NCBI RefSeq assembly: GCF_003385115.1
Contig: NZ_QUNI01000005.1
Span: 66,446-130,445 of the forward strand
DNA from: Flavobacterium aquicola
GTDB lineage: Bacteria > Bacteroidota > Bacteroidia > Flavobacteriales > Flavobacteriaceae
Length of the DNA: 64,000 bases
Direction of reading: 5' to 3'
The translations under genes were made by a program, and so were the position numbers. The notes below the pieces were generated by a model. It did not search any database. It worked only from the letters and a program-made list of their open reading frames with translations, and was not told the DNA's origin. Positions 52,058-60,525 of this stretch are shown one piece after another (position 1 is the first letter of the stretch; every line of letters starts with the position of its first letter).

Positions 52058-53368
52058 TTACAAAAAAGAAGTAAACTGCTTCAATTTTCCACGTTTGCTT
52101 CTTTCTAAGGTTGTTTTTCTGTTGAAAGTAAAAAGTAAATTGGGTTCCAAATACAATGCAACTGCTTGATTTATTTTATCAATTTGTTCCTCATTCAATT
52201 CAGAATCACTCACATATTCCACTTCAAATTGATTGATTTTGGTTTGTTTGATGACAAATTCTTTTACATTTCCATCGTCTTCTATGATACTTTTTGTTAC
52301 ATAATAAAAGGTAAGTCCAGGAGACTTTTTACCGCTTGGCAAGATTGCCACATCATTAGTTCTTCCAATTAATTGTTTAAGGATTGGTTTCTTTGGAGTG
52401 CTTTTTTCGTCCAAAATACCGATGTCGCCAAGGTCATATCGAATGAAAGGATGCGCTTTGTTGAAAAGAGAAGTAATCACAATCCGGCCTGGAATTCCAT
52501 TGGGAACTGCCTGATTATTGTCGTCCAAAATTTCTACAAATAATGTTTCTGAATTAACCTGCCATTGACCATCAGTATTTTGAAAAGCAATTAAATCCAA
52601 TTCCGAAGCTCCATATTCATTGACAATAGGAATGCCAAATTGTTTTTCCAATAGCAGTTTGTCTTCTTCAAAAAGCATTTCGGAAGTGACCATACATACT
52701 TTTAGAGTTGGACAGATTTCCTTTAAAACGATATTTTTTTTCTGCAAAAATTTGGCAAACAAAACTATCGATGAGGTATAGCCGTTGATATAATCGAATT
52801 TCTTGGTTTTAAAATCTTTCAGAAAACCTTCCAATATTTGATCTGACAAATTGAAAATTGAAAACCGAAACCGATGAGTCAAAAAATCTTTAAAGCGTTC
52901 TTTTTTGTTTCCAATAAAATCTAGTGGAATACCATAAAAACGAGCCTGATAGGACGAATTAAAATCAATTCCGTACCAGCCAAAACGATAAATATTGGAA
53001 GCCCAAGTTAGTGCATGACAAAATTTATCTTTAGCAAACACAAAAGGATGGCCACTGGAACCAGATGTTTTGTTGAGGTAAACTGATTTTTCGTTGTAAC
53101 CCAAAGAAAGTCTTTCTGCTAAAGGTTTCTGTAAGTTGGTTTTGTTTAAAATGGGTAAATCAGACCAGTTTTTAAAAGAATCGGTTTGTGCTAATTCTTT
53201 GTAAAAAAGGTTATTATTCAAATGAAAATTGACAATTTCTGATTTTTTTTGTTCGATATAATCACTGAAATTTTCTTCTGGAATTGCAATAATTCTCTGC
53301 AATTCGGCTTTGGCTTCCTTCATCGGGAAACCATTAATTTTTAGTGTTAAGTCGAATAGTTTGAACAT
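52058..53368 (-). CDS. PaaK/CapK-like adenylate-forming enzyme
   Basis: A 436-residue protein of the phenylacetate-CoA ligase family. The ATP loop is NKTSGSSGHPFVFAKD near 98-113, NEYGASELDLIAFQ near 235, and YDLGDIGIL and LIGRTNDVAILPSGKK later. CapK relatives lie in polysaccharide loci, and this one borders such a locus; a role in adding a non-sugar group to the glycan is an inference. ATG at 53368 chosen; the TTG two codons upstream sits in a TACTCTTG box like a promoter. Confidence 0.85.
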   Translation of the reverse strand: MFKLFDLTLKINGFPMKEAKAELQRIIAIPEENFSDYIEQKKSEIVNFHLNNNLFYKELAQTDSFKNWSDLPILNKTNLQKPLAERLSLGYNEKSVYLNKTSGSSGHPFVFAKDKFCHALTWASNIYRFGWYGIDFNSSYQARFYGIPLDFIGNKKERFKDFLTHRFRFSIFNLSDQILEGFLKDFKTKKFDYINGYTSSIVLFAKFLQKKNIVLKEICPTLKVCMVTSEMLFEEDKLLLEKQFGIPIVNEYGASELDLIAFQNTDGQWQVNSETLFVEILDDNNQAVPNGIPGRIVITSLFNKAHPFIRYDLGDIGILDEKSTPKKPILKQLIGRTNDVAILPSGKKSPGLTFYYVTKSIIEDDGNVKEFVIKQTKINQFEVEYVSDSELNEEQIDKINQAVALYLEPNLLFTFNRKTTLERSKRGKLKQFTSFL

Positions 53369-53469
53369 CAGCAAGAGTAAATTTTGTCAAAAATAATATT
53401 TAGCTGTCACTATTGAGGATTAAACGTTAAGTTTTTAGAATATAATTATTTTTTACGTTCAAAACGGAT

Positions 53470-53477
53470 TATTTTTG
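53470..53477 (+). promoter_or_regulatory. -7 box of purD promoter
   Basis: TATTTTTG, 26 bases before the purD ATG. Confidence 0.5.
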
Positions 53478-53503
53478 CACCACAACTTTTATAAAACAAC
53501 ACC

Positions 53504-54778
53504 ATGAATATTTTACTATTAGGATCAGGAGGAAGAGAACATGCATTTGCGTGGAAAATGATTCAAAGTCCGCTTTGTGACACCCTTTTTGTAGCTCCTG
53601 GAAATGCAGGGACTGCTCAAATTGCAAAAAACATTGACATCAGCGCCACTGATTTCGAAGCTATAAAAGCATTGGTTATCAAAGAAAATATCGAAATGGT
53701 AGTTGTTGGGCCAGAAGATCCGTTGGTAAAAGGGATTTATGACTTTTTCTTAAACGATCATGATTTAAAAAATATTCCAGTAATTGGTCCTTCACAAGTT
53801 GGAGCGACATTAGAAGGAAGTAAAGAGTTTGCCAAAGAATTTTTGATTAAACATAAAATTCCAACAGCAGCTTATGATAGTTTCACAGCTGAAACGGTTG
53901 AAAAAGGATGCAAGTTTCTAGAAACATTACAGCCACCTTATGTATTGAAAGCAGATGGATTAGCAGCAGGAAAAGGAGTTTTGATTATTCAGGATTTGGC
54001 GGAAGCACAAACTGAATTAAGAAACATGTTAGTAGGTCAAAAATTTGGCGCAGCAAGTGCTAAAGTAGTTATCGAAGAATTTCTTGACGGAATCGAATTG
54101 AGCTGTTTCGTTTTGACAGATGGTAAAAGCTATAAAATTCTGCCAACTGCCAAAGATTACAAACGCATTGGTGAAGGTGATACAGGTTTGAACACAGGCG
54201 GAATGGGAGCTGTTTCTCCAGTTCCTTATGTGGATGCGGTTTTGATGGAAAAAATTGAAACTCGTATTGTAAAACCAACTATCGAAGGTTTCCAAAAAGA
54301 TGGAATCGCATATAAAGGTTTTGTATTCATTGGTTTAATCAATGTAAATAACGAACCAATTGTTATTGAATATAACGTGAGAATGGGTGATCCGGAAACG
54401 GAAGTGGTTGTTCCAAGATTAAAATCGGATTTAGTGGAATTGTTTTTGGCTGTGGCCAATGAAAAACTAGACGAATTCAATCTGGAGGTGGATGAAAGAA
54501 GCGCTACTACAGTGATGATAGTATCTGGAGGGTATCCTGAAGATTTCGAAAAAGGAAAAGTAATTTCAGGTTTAGAATCAGTTACAAATTCTATCGTTTT
54601 TCATGCTGGGACCAAATTAGACAATGGAAATGTGGTGACGAATGGCGGAAGGGTTATGGCAATTACTTCTTATGGAGATAATTTTCAGGAAGCTTTGAAT
54701 AAATCATATCAAAATGTAAATAAACTGCATTTTGATAAAATGAACTTCAGAAAAGATATTGGATTCGATTTAATCTAA
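53504..54778 (+). CDS. purD: Phosphoribosylamine--glycine ligase
   Basis: A 424-residue GAR synthetase, second step of purine synthesis: joins glycine to phosphoribosylamine with ATP. N-domain ILLLGSGGREHAFAWKM, then GPEDPLVKGI, the ATP-grasp part YVLKADGLAAGKGVLI, and the family signature RMGDPETEVVVPRL. Length is standard. Single gene followed by a hairpin terminator. Confidence 0.97.
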   Translation: MNILLLGSGGREHAFAWKMIQSPLCDTLFVAPGNAGTAQIAKNIDISATDFEAIKALVIKENIEMVVVGPEDPLVKGIYDFFLNDHDLKNIPVIGPSQVGATLEGSKEFAKEFLIKHKIPTAAYDSFTAETVEKGCKFLETLQPPYVLKADGLAAGKGVLIIQDLAEAQTELRNMLVGQKFGAASAKVVIEEFLDGIELSCFVLTDGKSYKILPTAKDYKRIGEGDTGLNTGGMGAVSPVPYVDAVLMEKIETRIVKPTIEGFQKDGIAYKGFVFIGLINVNNEPIVIEYNVRMGDPETEVVVPRLKSDLVELFLAVANEKLDEFNLEVDERSATTVMIVSGGYPEDFEKGKVISGLESVTNSIVFHAGTKLDNGNVVTNGGRVMAITSYGDNFQEALNKSYQNVNKLHFDKMNFRKDIGFDLI

Positions 54779-54782
54779 AACA

Positions 54783-54827
54783 AAAAAAACACGGATTGAA
54801 CAATATTAGAAGTTCAATTCGTGTTTT
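54783..54827. terminator. Terminator between purD and the DUF6341-like gene
   Basis: AAAACACG-G-ATTGAAC pairs with GTTCAAT-T-CGTGTTTT (one G-T pair), with A and T runs outside. Confidence 0.8.
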
Positions 54828-54848
54828 AATTTTTATTTGGATTGGAGA

Positions 54849-55088
54849 TTATTTATCGTCACCCAAAAAAGAATGTGCAGTTGTATCTTGATATTCTTCT
54901 CCGTTTTCTTTTTGTAATTTCAATTGTTTAATCCAATAAACGATAGCAACTGAACAGATAATCATAAAGATCCAGTTGATAGTATTGGCACCAAACCAAG
55001 TTTTAAGTTCTAATGAACGCAAAAAGTCTAGGGGAGCGAATAAAATATTTACGAATAAGTATTGAATTCCTTCAAAAAATGATGTCAT
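54849..55088 (-). CDS. Small membrane protein (DUF6341-like)
   Basis: A 79-residue protein with an amphipathic N-terminus (FFEGIQYLFVNILFAPLDFLRSLE), one clear helix (NTINWIFMIICSVAIVYWI) and an acidic tail. I recall this as the DUF6341 family found beside purD and the DUF6427 gene in Flavobacteria; function unknown. Convergent with purD and divergent from the DUF6427-like gene. Confidence 0.72.
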   Translation of the reverse strand: MTSFFEGIQYLFVNILFAPLDFLRSLELKTWFGANTINWIFMIICSVAIVYWIKQLKLQKENGEEYQDTTAHSFLGDDK

Positions 55089-55233
55089 AATATATCTCTT
55101 TAATTTTTTATTATTTTTTGTTTTGGAATTTTGAACGTTAAAAAAAAGAATTCATCAGAATCTTTTTTAATCTTGCCTAATTCCTTTTTAAACAAGTATT
55201 ATATTTACAGTCACAAAAGTATAAAATATCCTT

Positions 55234-56163
55234 ATGATAACAAGTGTTTTTAAAAAATCTACACCATTTAATTTTTCTTTGGTTGTTATTTTAATGCTGG
55301 TTTTCTTTTTTCTATATCAAATCCAAGATGTAACCTGGACTAATTCTGTTATTCTTATTCTTCAAAAAACAGGTTTATTTCTGGTTTTATTTGCAACGGT
55401 TTTTCTCAATAGTTTTATTTCTAAAAAAAACGGATTGAGCAGGGACAGTACTTATACGGCTTTTTTTACTTTTTTATACCTAGTTTTTTTTCCGGATTTA
55501 TTTGACAGTCCGAATTTAATTCTGGCTAATTTTTTTGTGCTGTTAGCCATTAGAAGACTTGTTTCTTTGCAGACGCTGAAGGAGTCAAAAGAGAAGCTTT
55601 TTGATGCATCATTATGGATTTTTATTGCAGCTGTATTTCAATTTTGGAGTATTTTATATATTCTGTTGGTATTTATATCTGTTATATTTCATGTTTCTAG
55701 AGACTATAGAAATTGGTTTATTCCATTTATAGCTCTTTTTGCAGTTTCTATTTTGTTTACAGCCTGTTCATTAATTTTTGATATAGACAGTATTGCATTT
55801 TTAGAAGGGAGCAGTAAAATAGATTTAAGACTAGACTATTTTACCAATAATTATCAAAATGCAGCTTTTGCAATTTACACGACGGCAGCATTATTTTTTG
55901 TAATGTTAACTTTTTCTAACTTATCAAGCAGACCATTGGTATTGCTTTCTTCTTATAAAAAAATCATCGCATCGTTTTTTATCGGAATCTTAGTTTTTGT
56001 TTTATCTGCTAATAAAAGCAATGAGGTATTAGTATTTACTTTTGCGCCTTTGGCGATATTGACAACGGCCCAGATCGAATTGTCTCAGCCCAAATTGAAG
56101 GAAGAAATAATTATATTTGTTCTTATGGCATGCAGCTTATTTGCTTTTTTCTCTCAGTTATAA
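55234..56163 (+). CDS. Multi-pass membrane protein (DUF6427-like)
   Basis: A 309-residue protein with about eight to nine helices and few charged residues. Conserved-looking spots are NGLSRDSTYTAFFTFLYLVFFPDLFDSPNLILANFFVLLAIRRL (read at about 68-111, only partly quoted family pattern) and FWSILYILLVFISVIFH. Known to me only as a Flavobacterial membrane family. Its last 6 bases overlap the end of the convergent upp gene. Confidence 0.75.
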   Translation: MITSVFKKSTPFNFSLVVILMLVFFFLYQIQDVTWTNSVILILQKTGLFLVLFATVFLNSFISKKNGLSRDSTYTAFFTFLYLVFFPDLFDSPNLILANFFVLLAIRRLVSLQTLKESKEKLFDASLWIFIAAVFQFWSILYILLVFISVIFHVSRDYRNWFIPFIALFAVSILFTACSLIFDIDSIAFLEGSSKIDLRLDYFTNNYQNAAFAIYTTAALFFVMLTFSNLSSRPLVLLSSYKKIIASFFIGILVFVLSANKSNEVLVFTFAPLAILTTAQIELSQPKLKEEIIIFVLMACSLFAFFSQL

Positions 56164-56811
56164 TTTAGTACCATAAGCAAGATCACCGGCATCTCCCAGT
56201 CCGGGAACAATGTAGCTTTTATCATTAAGTTTCTCGTCAAGCGAAGCAATCCAAAGATGACAGGTGTCGGGTAAGTTTTGTTTTAGATAAGTAACACCTT
56301 CAGGAGCAGCAATAATCACGGCAATATGGATTTCTTTTGGAGTACCCCGCTCAATTAGTTTATTAAAAACAGCGACTATAGATTGTCCGGTTGCCAGCAT
56401 GGGATCAACTAACAATATGTTTTTGCCATTAATATCTGCAATAGCTTCGTATTCAACACAAATATCAAAGCATTCATCATTATTAGGGTGGTGTCTGTAG
56501 GCCGAAATAAAACCATTTTCAGCATTGTCAAAATAGTTTAAAAAACCTTGGTGTAAAGTCAGTCCAGCTCTTAGAATGGAACACACAACCAGCGGATCTG
56601 CAATTTCGGTAGTTTTTTTAAGACCAAGAGGCGTTATTGTTTCAACATCTTTGTATTGAAAAGACTGACTCATTTCGTAAGCCATAATTTCGCCAATACG
56701 CTCAATGTTTCTGCGAAACCGCATACTGTCTTTTTGAATATCGACATTGCGGATTTGGCTTAAAAAATGATTCAGCACACTATTTTTTTTCGATAAATGA
56801 TGAATTTCCAT
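56158..56811 (-). CDS. upp: Uracil phosphoribosyltransferase
   Basis: A 217-residue salvage enzyme that makes UMP from uracil and PRPP. The PRPP loop is ILLVDPMLATGQSIV near 124-138 and SILRAGLTLHQGF near 80-92. The C-terminal uracil-binding stretch YIVPGLGDAGDLAYGTKL is intact. Normal length. Divergent from the DUF4254 gene. Confidence 0.95.
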   Translation of the reverse strand: MEIHHLSKKNSVLNHFLSQIRNVDIQKDSMRFRRNIERIGEIMAYEMSQSFQYKDVETITPLGLKKTTEIADPLVVCSILRAGLTLHQGFLNYFDNAENGFISAYRHHPNNDECFDICVEYEAIADINGKNILLVDPMLATGQSIVAVFNKLIERGTPKEIHIAVIIAAPEGVTYLKQNLPDTCHLWIASLDEKLNDKSYIVPGLGDAGDLAYGTKL

Positions 56812-56871
56812 AGATCTGTTATTAAGAACTTAATTTGTAGAGTTTTTTTTAAACTATAAAAGTATAAAAAG

Positions 56872-56879
56872 TATCTTTG
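56872..56879 (+). promoter_or_regulatory. -7 box of the DUF4254 gene
   Basis: TATCTTTG, 20 bases before the ATG. Confidence 0.5.
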
Positions 56880-56899
56880 TGTTTCTAAAATCATAAGAT

Positions 56900-57505
56900 A
56901 TGTTTTCAAAATTAGCTTATTCAGTATTTGAGCAAAGTATAAAAGATTATCATCAATTTGATAATGTTGACCAACCAATAAACAATCCCTTTCCAAAAGA
57001 TAAATTTGAGCATTTGTTATATCTAAAAAACTGGATAGATACTGTGCAATGGCATTATGAAGACATTATTCGTGATCCAAATATTGATCCGGTTGCCGCT
57101 TTGACTTTAAAAAGAAAAATCGATGCATCTAATCAGGAACGTACTGATATGGTAGAATATATTGATAGTTATTTTCTTCAAAAATACAGTCACGTTATAG
57201 CAAAAAATGGGGCAAAAATTAATTCTGAAAGTCCGGCTTGGGCATTTGACAGATTATCTATTTTGGCACTAAAAATTTATCACATGAATGAAGAAGCCAC
57301 TCGTACGGAAGCTTCACAAGATCACAGAGATAAATGCCAGGCGAAGTTGAATATCCTTTTAGAACAAAGATCAGACTTGTCAACTGCAATTGAAGATTTA
57401 TTGACAGACATCGAAAACGGTGATAAATTCATGAAAGTGTACAAACAAATGAAAATGTACAATGACGATGATTTGAATCCTGTTTTGTATCAGAATAAAA
57501 AGTAG
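56900..57505 (+). CDS. DUF4254 protein
   Basis: A 201-residue, all-helical cytoplasmic protein: LKNWIDTVQWHYEDIIRDP, IDASNQERTDMVEYID, AWAFDRLSILALKIYHM and HRDKCQAKLNILLEQRSDL. These match DUF4254, which in Bacteroidetes is found next to glycosyltransferase family 9 genes of lipopolysaccharide assembly, as here. Function unknown. Structured element D lies between it and the GT9 gene. Confidence 0.88.
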   Translation: MFSKLAYSVFEQSIKDYHQFDNVDQPINNPFPKDKFEHLLYLKNWIDTVQWHYEDIIRDPNIDPVAALTLKRKIDASNQERTDMVEYIDSYFLQKYSHVIAKNGAKINSESPAWAFDRLSILALKIYHMNEEATRTEASQDHRDKCQAKLNILLEQRSDLSTAIEDLLTDIENGDKFMKVYKQMKMYNDDDLNPVLYQNKK

Positions 57506-57510
57506 TTTTT

Positions 57511-57655
57511 GGAGCTATTCCAGCTTTCCATTACAATTCCTCACAAAAAAAGTATAGTTTCTATTGTTCTAAAAAGAGCTTCCGCTGGTCGCTTTTTTAG
57601 AACAAGAAACTTTACTTTTTTTGTTCCGGGATTTCCATTTCAATCTGGGCTATAA
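57511..57655. repeat. Structured intergenic element (copy D, inverted relative to C)
   Basis: Flanks GGAGCTATTCCAGCTTTCC (57511-57529) and a 24-base right flank at 57629-57652 (GGATTTCCATTTC...) enclose a long hairpin with arms 57543-57578 and 57590-57624, pairing at about 33 positions. The right flank matches the reverse complement of element C's left flank at 21 of 24 positions. The hairpin has no similarity to that of C. Confidence 0.8.
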
Positions 57656-57685
57656 ATCCAAACCACAAAATCATAATAGAGTAAA

Positions 57686-58717
57686 TTGTCTAAAGAAATT
57701 CAACATATTGCCGTAATGAGACTCTCTGCAATGGGAGATGTTGCCATGACTGTTCCAGTTTTGCGTGCGTTTGCGAAACAATATCCCGAAGTAAAAATAA
57801 CGATGGTTTCCAGACCATTTTTCAAACCTTTTTTTGAAGGAATTCCTAATCTTTCTTTTTTTGCTTTTGATGAAAAACAAAGACATAAAGGTTTCTTTGG
57901 ACTATTGCAGTTATTTCAGGATTTGAAAACCCTGCAGATTGACGCTTTTGCTGATCTGCACAATGTTCTGCGTTCCAAAGTAGTTCGTACCCTTTTTGCC
58001 TTGAGCGGAAAAAAAATTGCTTCAGTTGACAAAGGTAGAGAAGAAAAAAAAGCCCTTACCCGTTCCGAAAACAAAATTTTCAAACCACTGACAACGATGT
58101 TTGAAAGACACGCCAAAGTCTTTGAAGAACTTGGATTTCCAGTAGATTTATCAAATCCGGAGTTTCCTAAAAAAGCAATTTTAGACCAAGAAGTGATCGG
58201 CATAATTGGAGAAAATAACCAAAAACTGATTGGAATTGCTCCTTTTGCGCAATACGATTCTAAAGTATATCCTCAAGATTTAATGCAGGAAGTTATCAAT
58301 CAATTAGCAGAAAATAAAGCTCAGAAAATATTGCTTTTTGGAGGAGGAAAAAAAGAAATCGAAATTTTAAACCAACTAAGTGCTGGTAAGGAGAATGTTA
58401 TAAATATGGCTGGGAAAATCAAGTTTCCTCAGGAACTGCAACTGATCAGCAATCTTGATGTGATGCTTTCTATGGATTCTGGAAACGCTCATATTGCGGC
58501 TATGCTGGGAGTAAAAGTAATTACGCTTTGGGGCGCAACGCATCCGTATGCTGGTTTTTTACCTTTCAATCAGCCACTTGAAAATGCTTTGGTGTCGGAC
58601 AGAAATTTGTATCCAAAATTACCGACATCCGTTTACGGAAATAAAATTGTCGAAGGTTATGAAGATGCAATGAGGACGATTCCTCTAGAGGAGATAGTTT
58701 TAAAAATTCAGTCTTAA
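57686..58717 (+). CDS. Glycosyltransferase family 9 (heptosyltransferase-like)
   Basis: A 343-residue GT-B enzyme of LPS core synthesis. N-terminal HIAVMRLSAMGDVAMTVPVLRAF, and donor-domain IGIAPFAQYDSKVYP and SMDSGNAHIAAMLGVKVITLWGATHP are GT9 marks. The start is TTG at 57686: the first strand (HIAVMRL) lies before the first ATG (57716), which would cut it. Only a repeat-containing gap separates it from the DUF4254 gene. Confidence 0.9.
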   Translation: MSKEIQHIAVMRLSAMGDVAMTVPVLRAFAKQYPEVKITMVSRPFFKPFFEGIPNLSFFAFDEKQRHKGFFGLLQLFQDLKTLQIDAFADLHNVLRSKVVRTLFALSGKKIASVDKGREEKKALTRSENKIFKPLTTMFERHAKVFEELGFPVDLSNPEFPKKAILDQEVIGIIGENNQKLIGIAPFAQYDSKVYPQDLMQEVINQLAENKAQKILLFGGGKKEIEILNQLSAGKENVINMAGKIKFPQELQLISNLDVMLSMDSGNAHIAAMLGVKVITLWGATHPYAGFLPFNQPLENALVSDRNLYPKLPTSVYGNKIVEGYEDAMRTIPLEEIVLKIQS

Positions 58718-58734
58718 GTTTAAAAAAAACAATA

Positions 58735-58775
58735 AAAAATTCCAAATCCCAATTGTATTGGAGTTTGGAATTTTT
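58735..58775. terminator. Bidirectional terminator after the GT9 gene
   Basis: AAAAATTCCAAA-T-CCCAAT pairs with ATTGG-AGTTTGGAATTTTT with a mismatch. The arm sequence AAAAATTCCAAA is the same as in the terminator at 35754. Confidence 0.75.
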
Positions 58776-58805
58776 ATTTTGAGAGTTATAATATTTGTAA
58801 TTTTA

Positions 58806-59114
58806 CTATAAATAAATCTTTTCGTCTTGACAGCGCCTCAAAATATAACCTTTTAAGTTGGAAATAGTCTCCTGATAATTGGGCACATCATAGCCAAAAC
58901 GTTCGTGTTCCATCTGTTCTTTTTCGACAGCGTTACATCCTTTGATAACTTCTTTGAGCATATCAAGCATTGCCAATTCTTTGTTATTGGTTTTTGCAAA
59001 TTTGAATTCAACGATTTCATCCTGAAGTTCTTCGCAATATTCTAATAGTTTTGCGACTTCGGGTTCGTCCAAAAGATATTCTTTGCCTTTAAAAAGTTCT
59101 CGCGTAGATTTCAT
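58806..59114 (-). CDS. Hypothetical protein
   Basis: A 102-residue, mostly helical, acidic protein (LLDEPEVAKLLEYCEELQDEIVEF) with three Cys residues. No family is recognised. The ATG at 59114 is used; two codons upstream is a TTG. Accepted as a gene because it is bounded by terminators on both sides, reads cleanly on the strand away from GT9, and has ordinary codon use. Confidence 0.65.
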   Translation of the reverse strand: MKSTRELFKGKEYLLDEPEVAKLLEYCEELQDEIVEFKFAKTNNKELAMLDMLKEVIKGCNAVEKEQMEHERFGYDVPNYQETISNLKGYILRRCQDEKIYL

Positions 59115-59135
59115 TTTCAATGCATTTTAAAAAAT

Positions 59136-59176
59136 AAACTCCAATATTAGAATTTAGAATTTTAATATTGGAGTTT
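59136..59176 (-). terminator. Terminator of the ferredoxin-reductase gene
   Basis: AAACTCCAATATT (59136-59148) pairs with AATATTGGAGTTT (59164-59176). A T-rich run follows on the minus strand. Confidence 0.75.
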
Positions 59177-59200
59177 TCGTTTAGTGACTAAATCATTATT

Positions 59201-60253
59201 CTATACATCGTCATAATCTACTTTTATAGTAGCTGTAGTTGGATGTGCCTGACAAGTTAGGATTAAACCTTCTGCAATTTCACTGTCGGTAAGGATAGAA
59301 TTTTTTCTCATTTCGGCAGCACCTTCTGTAACACGGGCCAGACAGCTGCTGCAGATACCGCCTTGGCAGGAATAAGGAGCATCTATTCCTTGTTTCAGGG
59401 CAGCGTCTAGAATGCTTTGTTTTTGAGACATTTCAAAACTTGTCTCTTCATCATCTACAATAACTGTGATTTTAGAATGACCGCTTAACGATTCTTTGAT
59501 AGGATTTTCTTGAGTTGAAGATGTGAAAAGTTCGAATTTGATAGCCGATTCTTTCACATTTTTTTCTTTCAGAACATTGGAAACGGTATTGATCATTTCT
59601 TCTGGACCGCACAAATAGAATTTATCAAATTCCAATGAAGAATGTTTGTTGTTCAAGGCATAATTTACCGTGGATTTATCAATTCGGCCAAATAATGTAT
59701 TTTCAACATTTGCCTGGCTGTATACAAAATGAACAAAAAGACGTCCTACATACTGCAGCTGTAAGTCGTGCAGTTCCTGATGAAAAATAGTTTCTTCGGG
59801 AGATTTGTTTCCATAAACCAATACAAAAGAACTTTTGGGTTCGCTTTTCAAAACCGATTTTATAATGGACAAAACAGGTGTAATTCCGCTTCCTGCCACA
59901 AAAGCTATATAATTTTTTTGACGGTCAATTTCAGGTTCAAAAATAAATTTCCCTTCTGGTTTTCCTACTTCAAGGACATCGCCGGCTTTTAATTTGCTGT
60001 TCGCAAATTGAGAAAAAGCACCGTCTTTTACGGCTTTCACCGCAATACGAAGTTCACCGCTTCCTGGCGCTGAGCAGATGGAATAAGCTCTTCGGATTTC
60101 GGTATTGTCTAATGTCAAACGTAAATTAATATATTGACCAGCTATAAAAGTATAATTAGATTTTAATTCTTCGGGTACATTAAAAAGTACGGAAACAGCA
60201 TCTTTGGTTTCACGTTTTACTTCTTTTACTATTAATTTAAGAAAATTTGGCAT
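59201..60253 (-). CDS. PaaE-like ferredoxin--NADP reductase with 2Fe-2S domain
   Basis: A 350-residue oxidoreductase. The FAD-binding beta-barrel is at about 1-100 with RRAYSICSAPG. The NAD(P)-binding domain is at 105-230 with FVAGSGITPVLSIIK and FYLCGPEEMI. A C-terminal plant-type ferredoxin has the cluster ligands in YSCQGGICSSC and a final Cys in LILTCQAHP. It passes electrons from NADPH to a partner oxygenase. No phenylacetate (paa) genes lie beside it, so the partner is unknown. The ATG at 60253 is chosen, as the upstream TTG is in the -7 box. Confidence 0.92.
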   Translation of the reverse strand: MPNFLKLIVKEVKRETKDAVSVLFNVPEELKSNYTFIAGQYINLRLTLDNTEIRRAYSICSAPGSGELRIAVKAVKDGAFSQFANSKLKAGDVLEVGKPEGKFIFEPEIDRQKNYIAFVAGSGITPVLSIIKSVLKSEPKSSFVLVYGNKSPEETIFHQELHDLQLQYVGRLFVHFVYSQANVENTLFGRIDKSTVNYALNNKHSSLEFDKFYLCGPEEMINTVSNVLKEKNVKESAIKFELFTSSTQENPIKESLSGHSKITVIVDDEETSFEMSQKQSILDAALKQGIDAPYSCQGGICSSCLARVTEGAAEMRKNSILTDSEIAEGLILTCQAHPTTATIKVDYDDV

Positions 60254-60268
60254 GAGAATGTTTTTTTG

Positions 60269-60276
60269 CAAAGATA
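60269..60276 (-). promoter_or_regulatory. -7 box of the ferredoxin-reductase gene
   Basis: TATCTTTG on the minus strand, 15 bases before the ATG. Confidence 0.6.
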
Positions 60277-60334
60277 GTAAACGATAACGTTTTCTAAAAG
60301 TGATGCAGTTTGAAAATTTTAATACCTAATTTAA

Positions 60335-60478
60335 TTATGTATAAGAATCTTAATATTTGCAGAAAATGCTTTTGTTTTGGCGGTACTGCTTGTTTTTATT
60401 CAGATAATGATTATTCCTAGGAGAGTTGCTGAAGATTTATCAAAAACATATCCAGAATATTATTTGCAAAAAGCGTAA
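60335..60478 (+). pseudogene. Possible remnant of a membrane-protein C-terminus
   Basis: An open stretch of 47 codons without an ATG ends in TAA at 60476. It reads like a true protein tail: a membrane helix (ENAFVLAVLLVFIQIMII) followed by PRRVAEDLSKTYPEYYLQKA. A stop lies directly upstream. It may be the surviving end of a gene lost beside the DUF5687 gene; no parent copy is in the window. Confidence 0.3.
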
Positions 60479-60525
60479 CGTTTTCCTACTCCAAACTACT
60501 AATTTACAAAACCAAATAAAAAACC

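Noticed and set aside
57686..57718. GT9 start at the first ATG (57716)
   Set aside because: It would remove HIAVMRL, the first strand of the GT-B fold; the TTG at 57686 keeps it, and no -7 box overlaps this TTG, unlike the other TTG cases.
59201..60253. paaE of a phenylacetate degradation operon, linked to the PaaK-like gene at 52 kb
   Set aside because: No paaABCD or other pathway genes are near either gene, and the PaaK-like protein borders a glycan locus, where CapK relatives are common.
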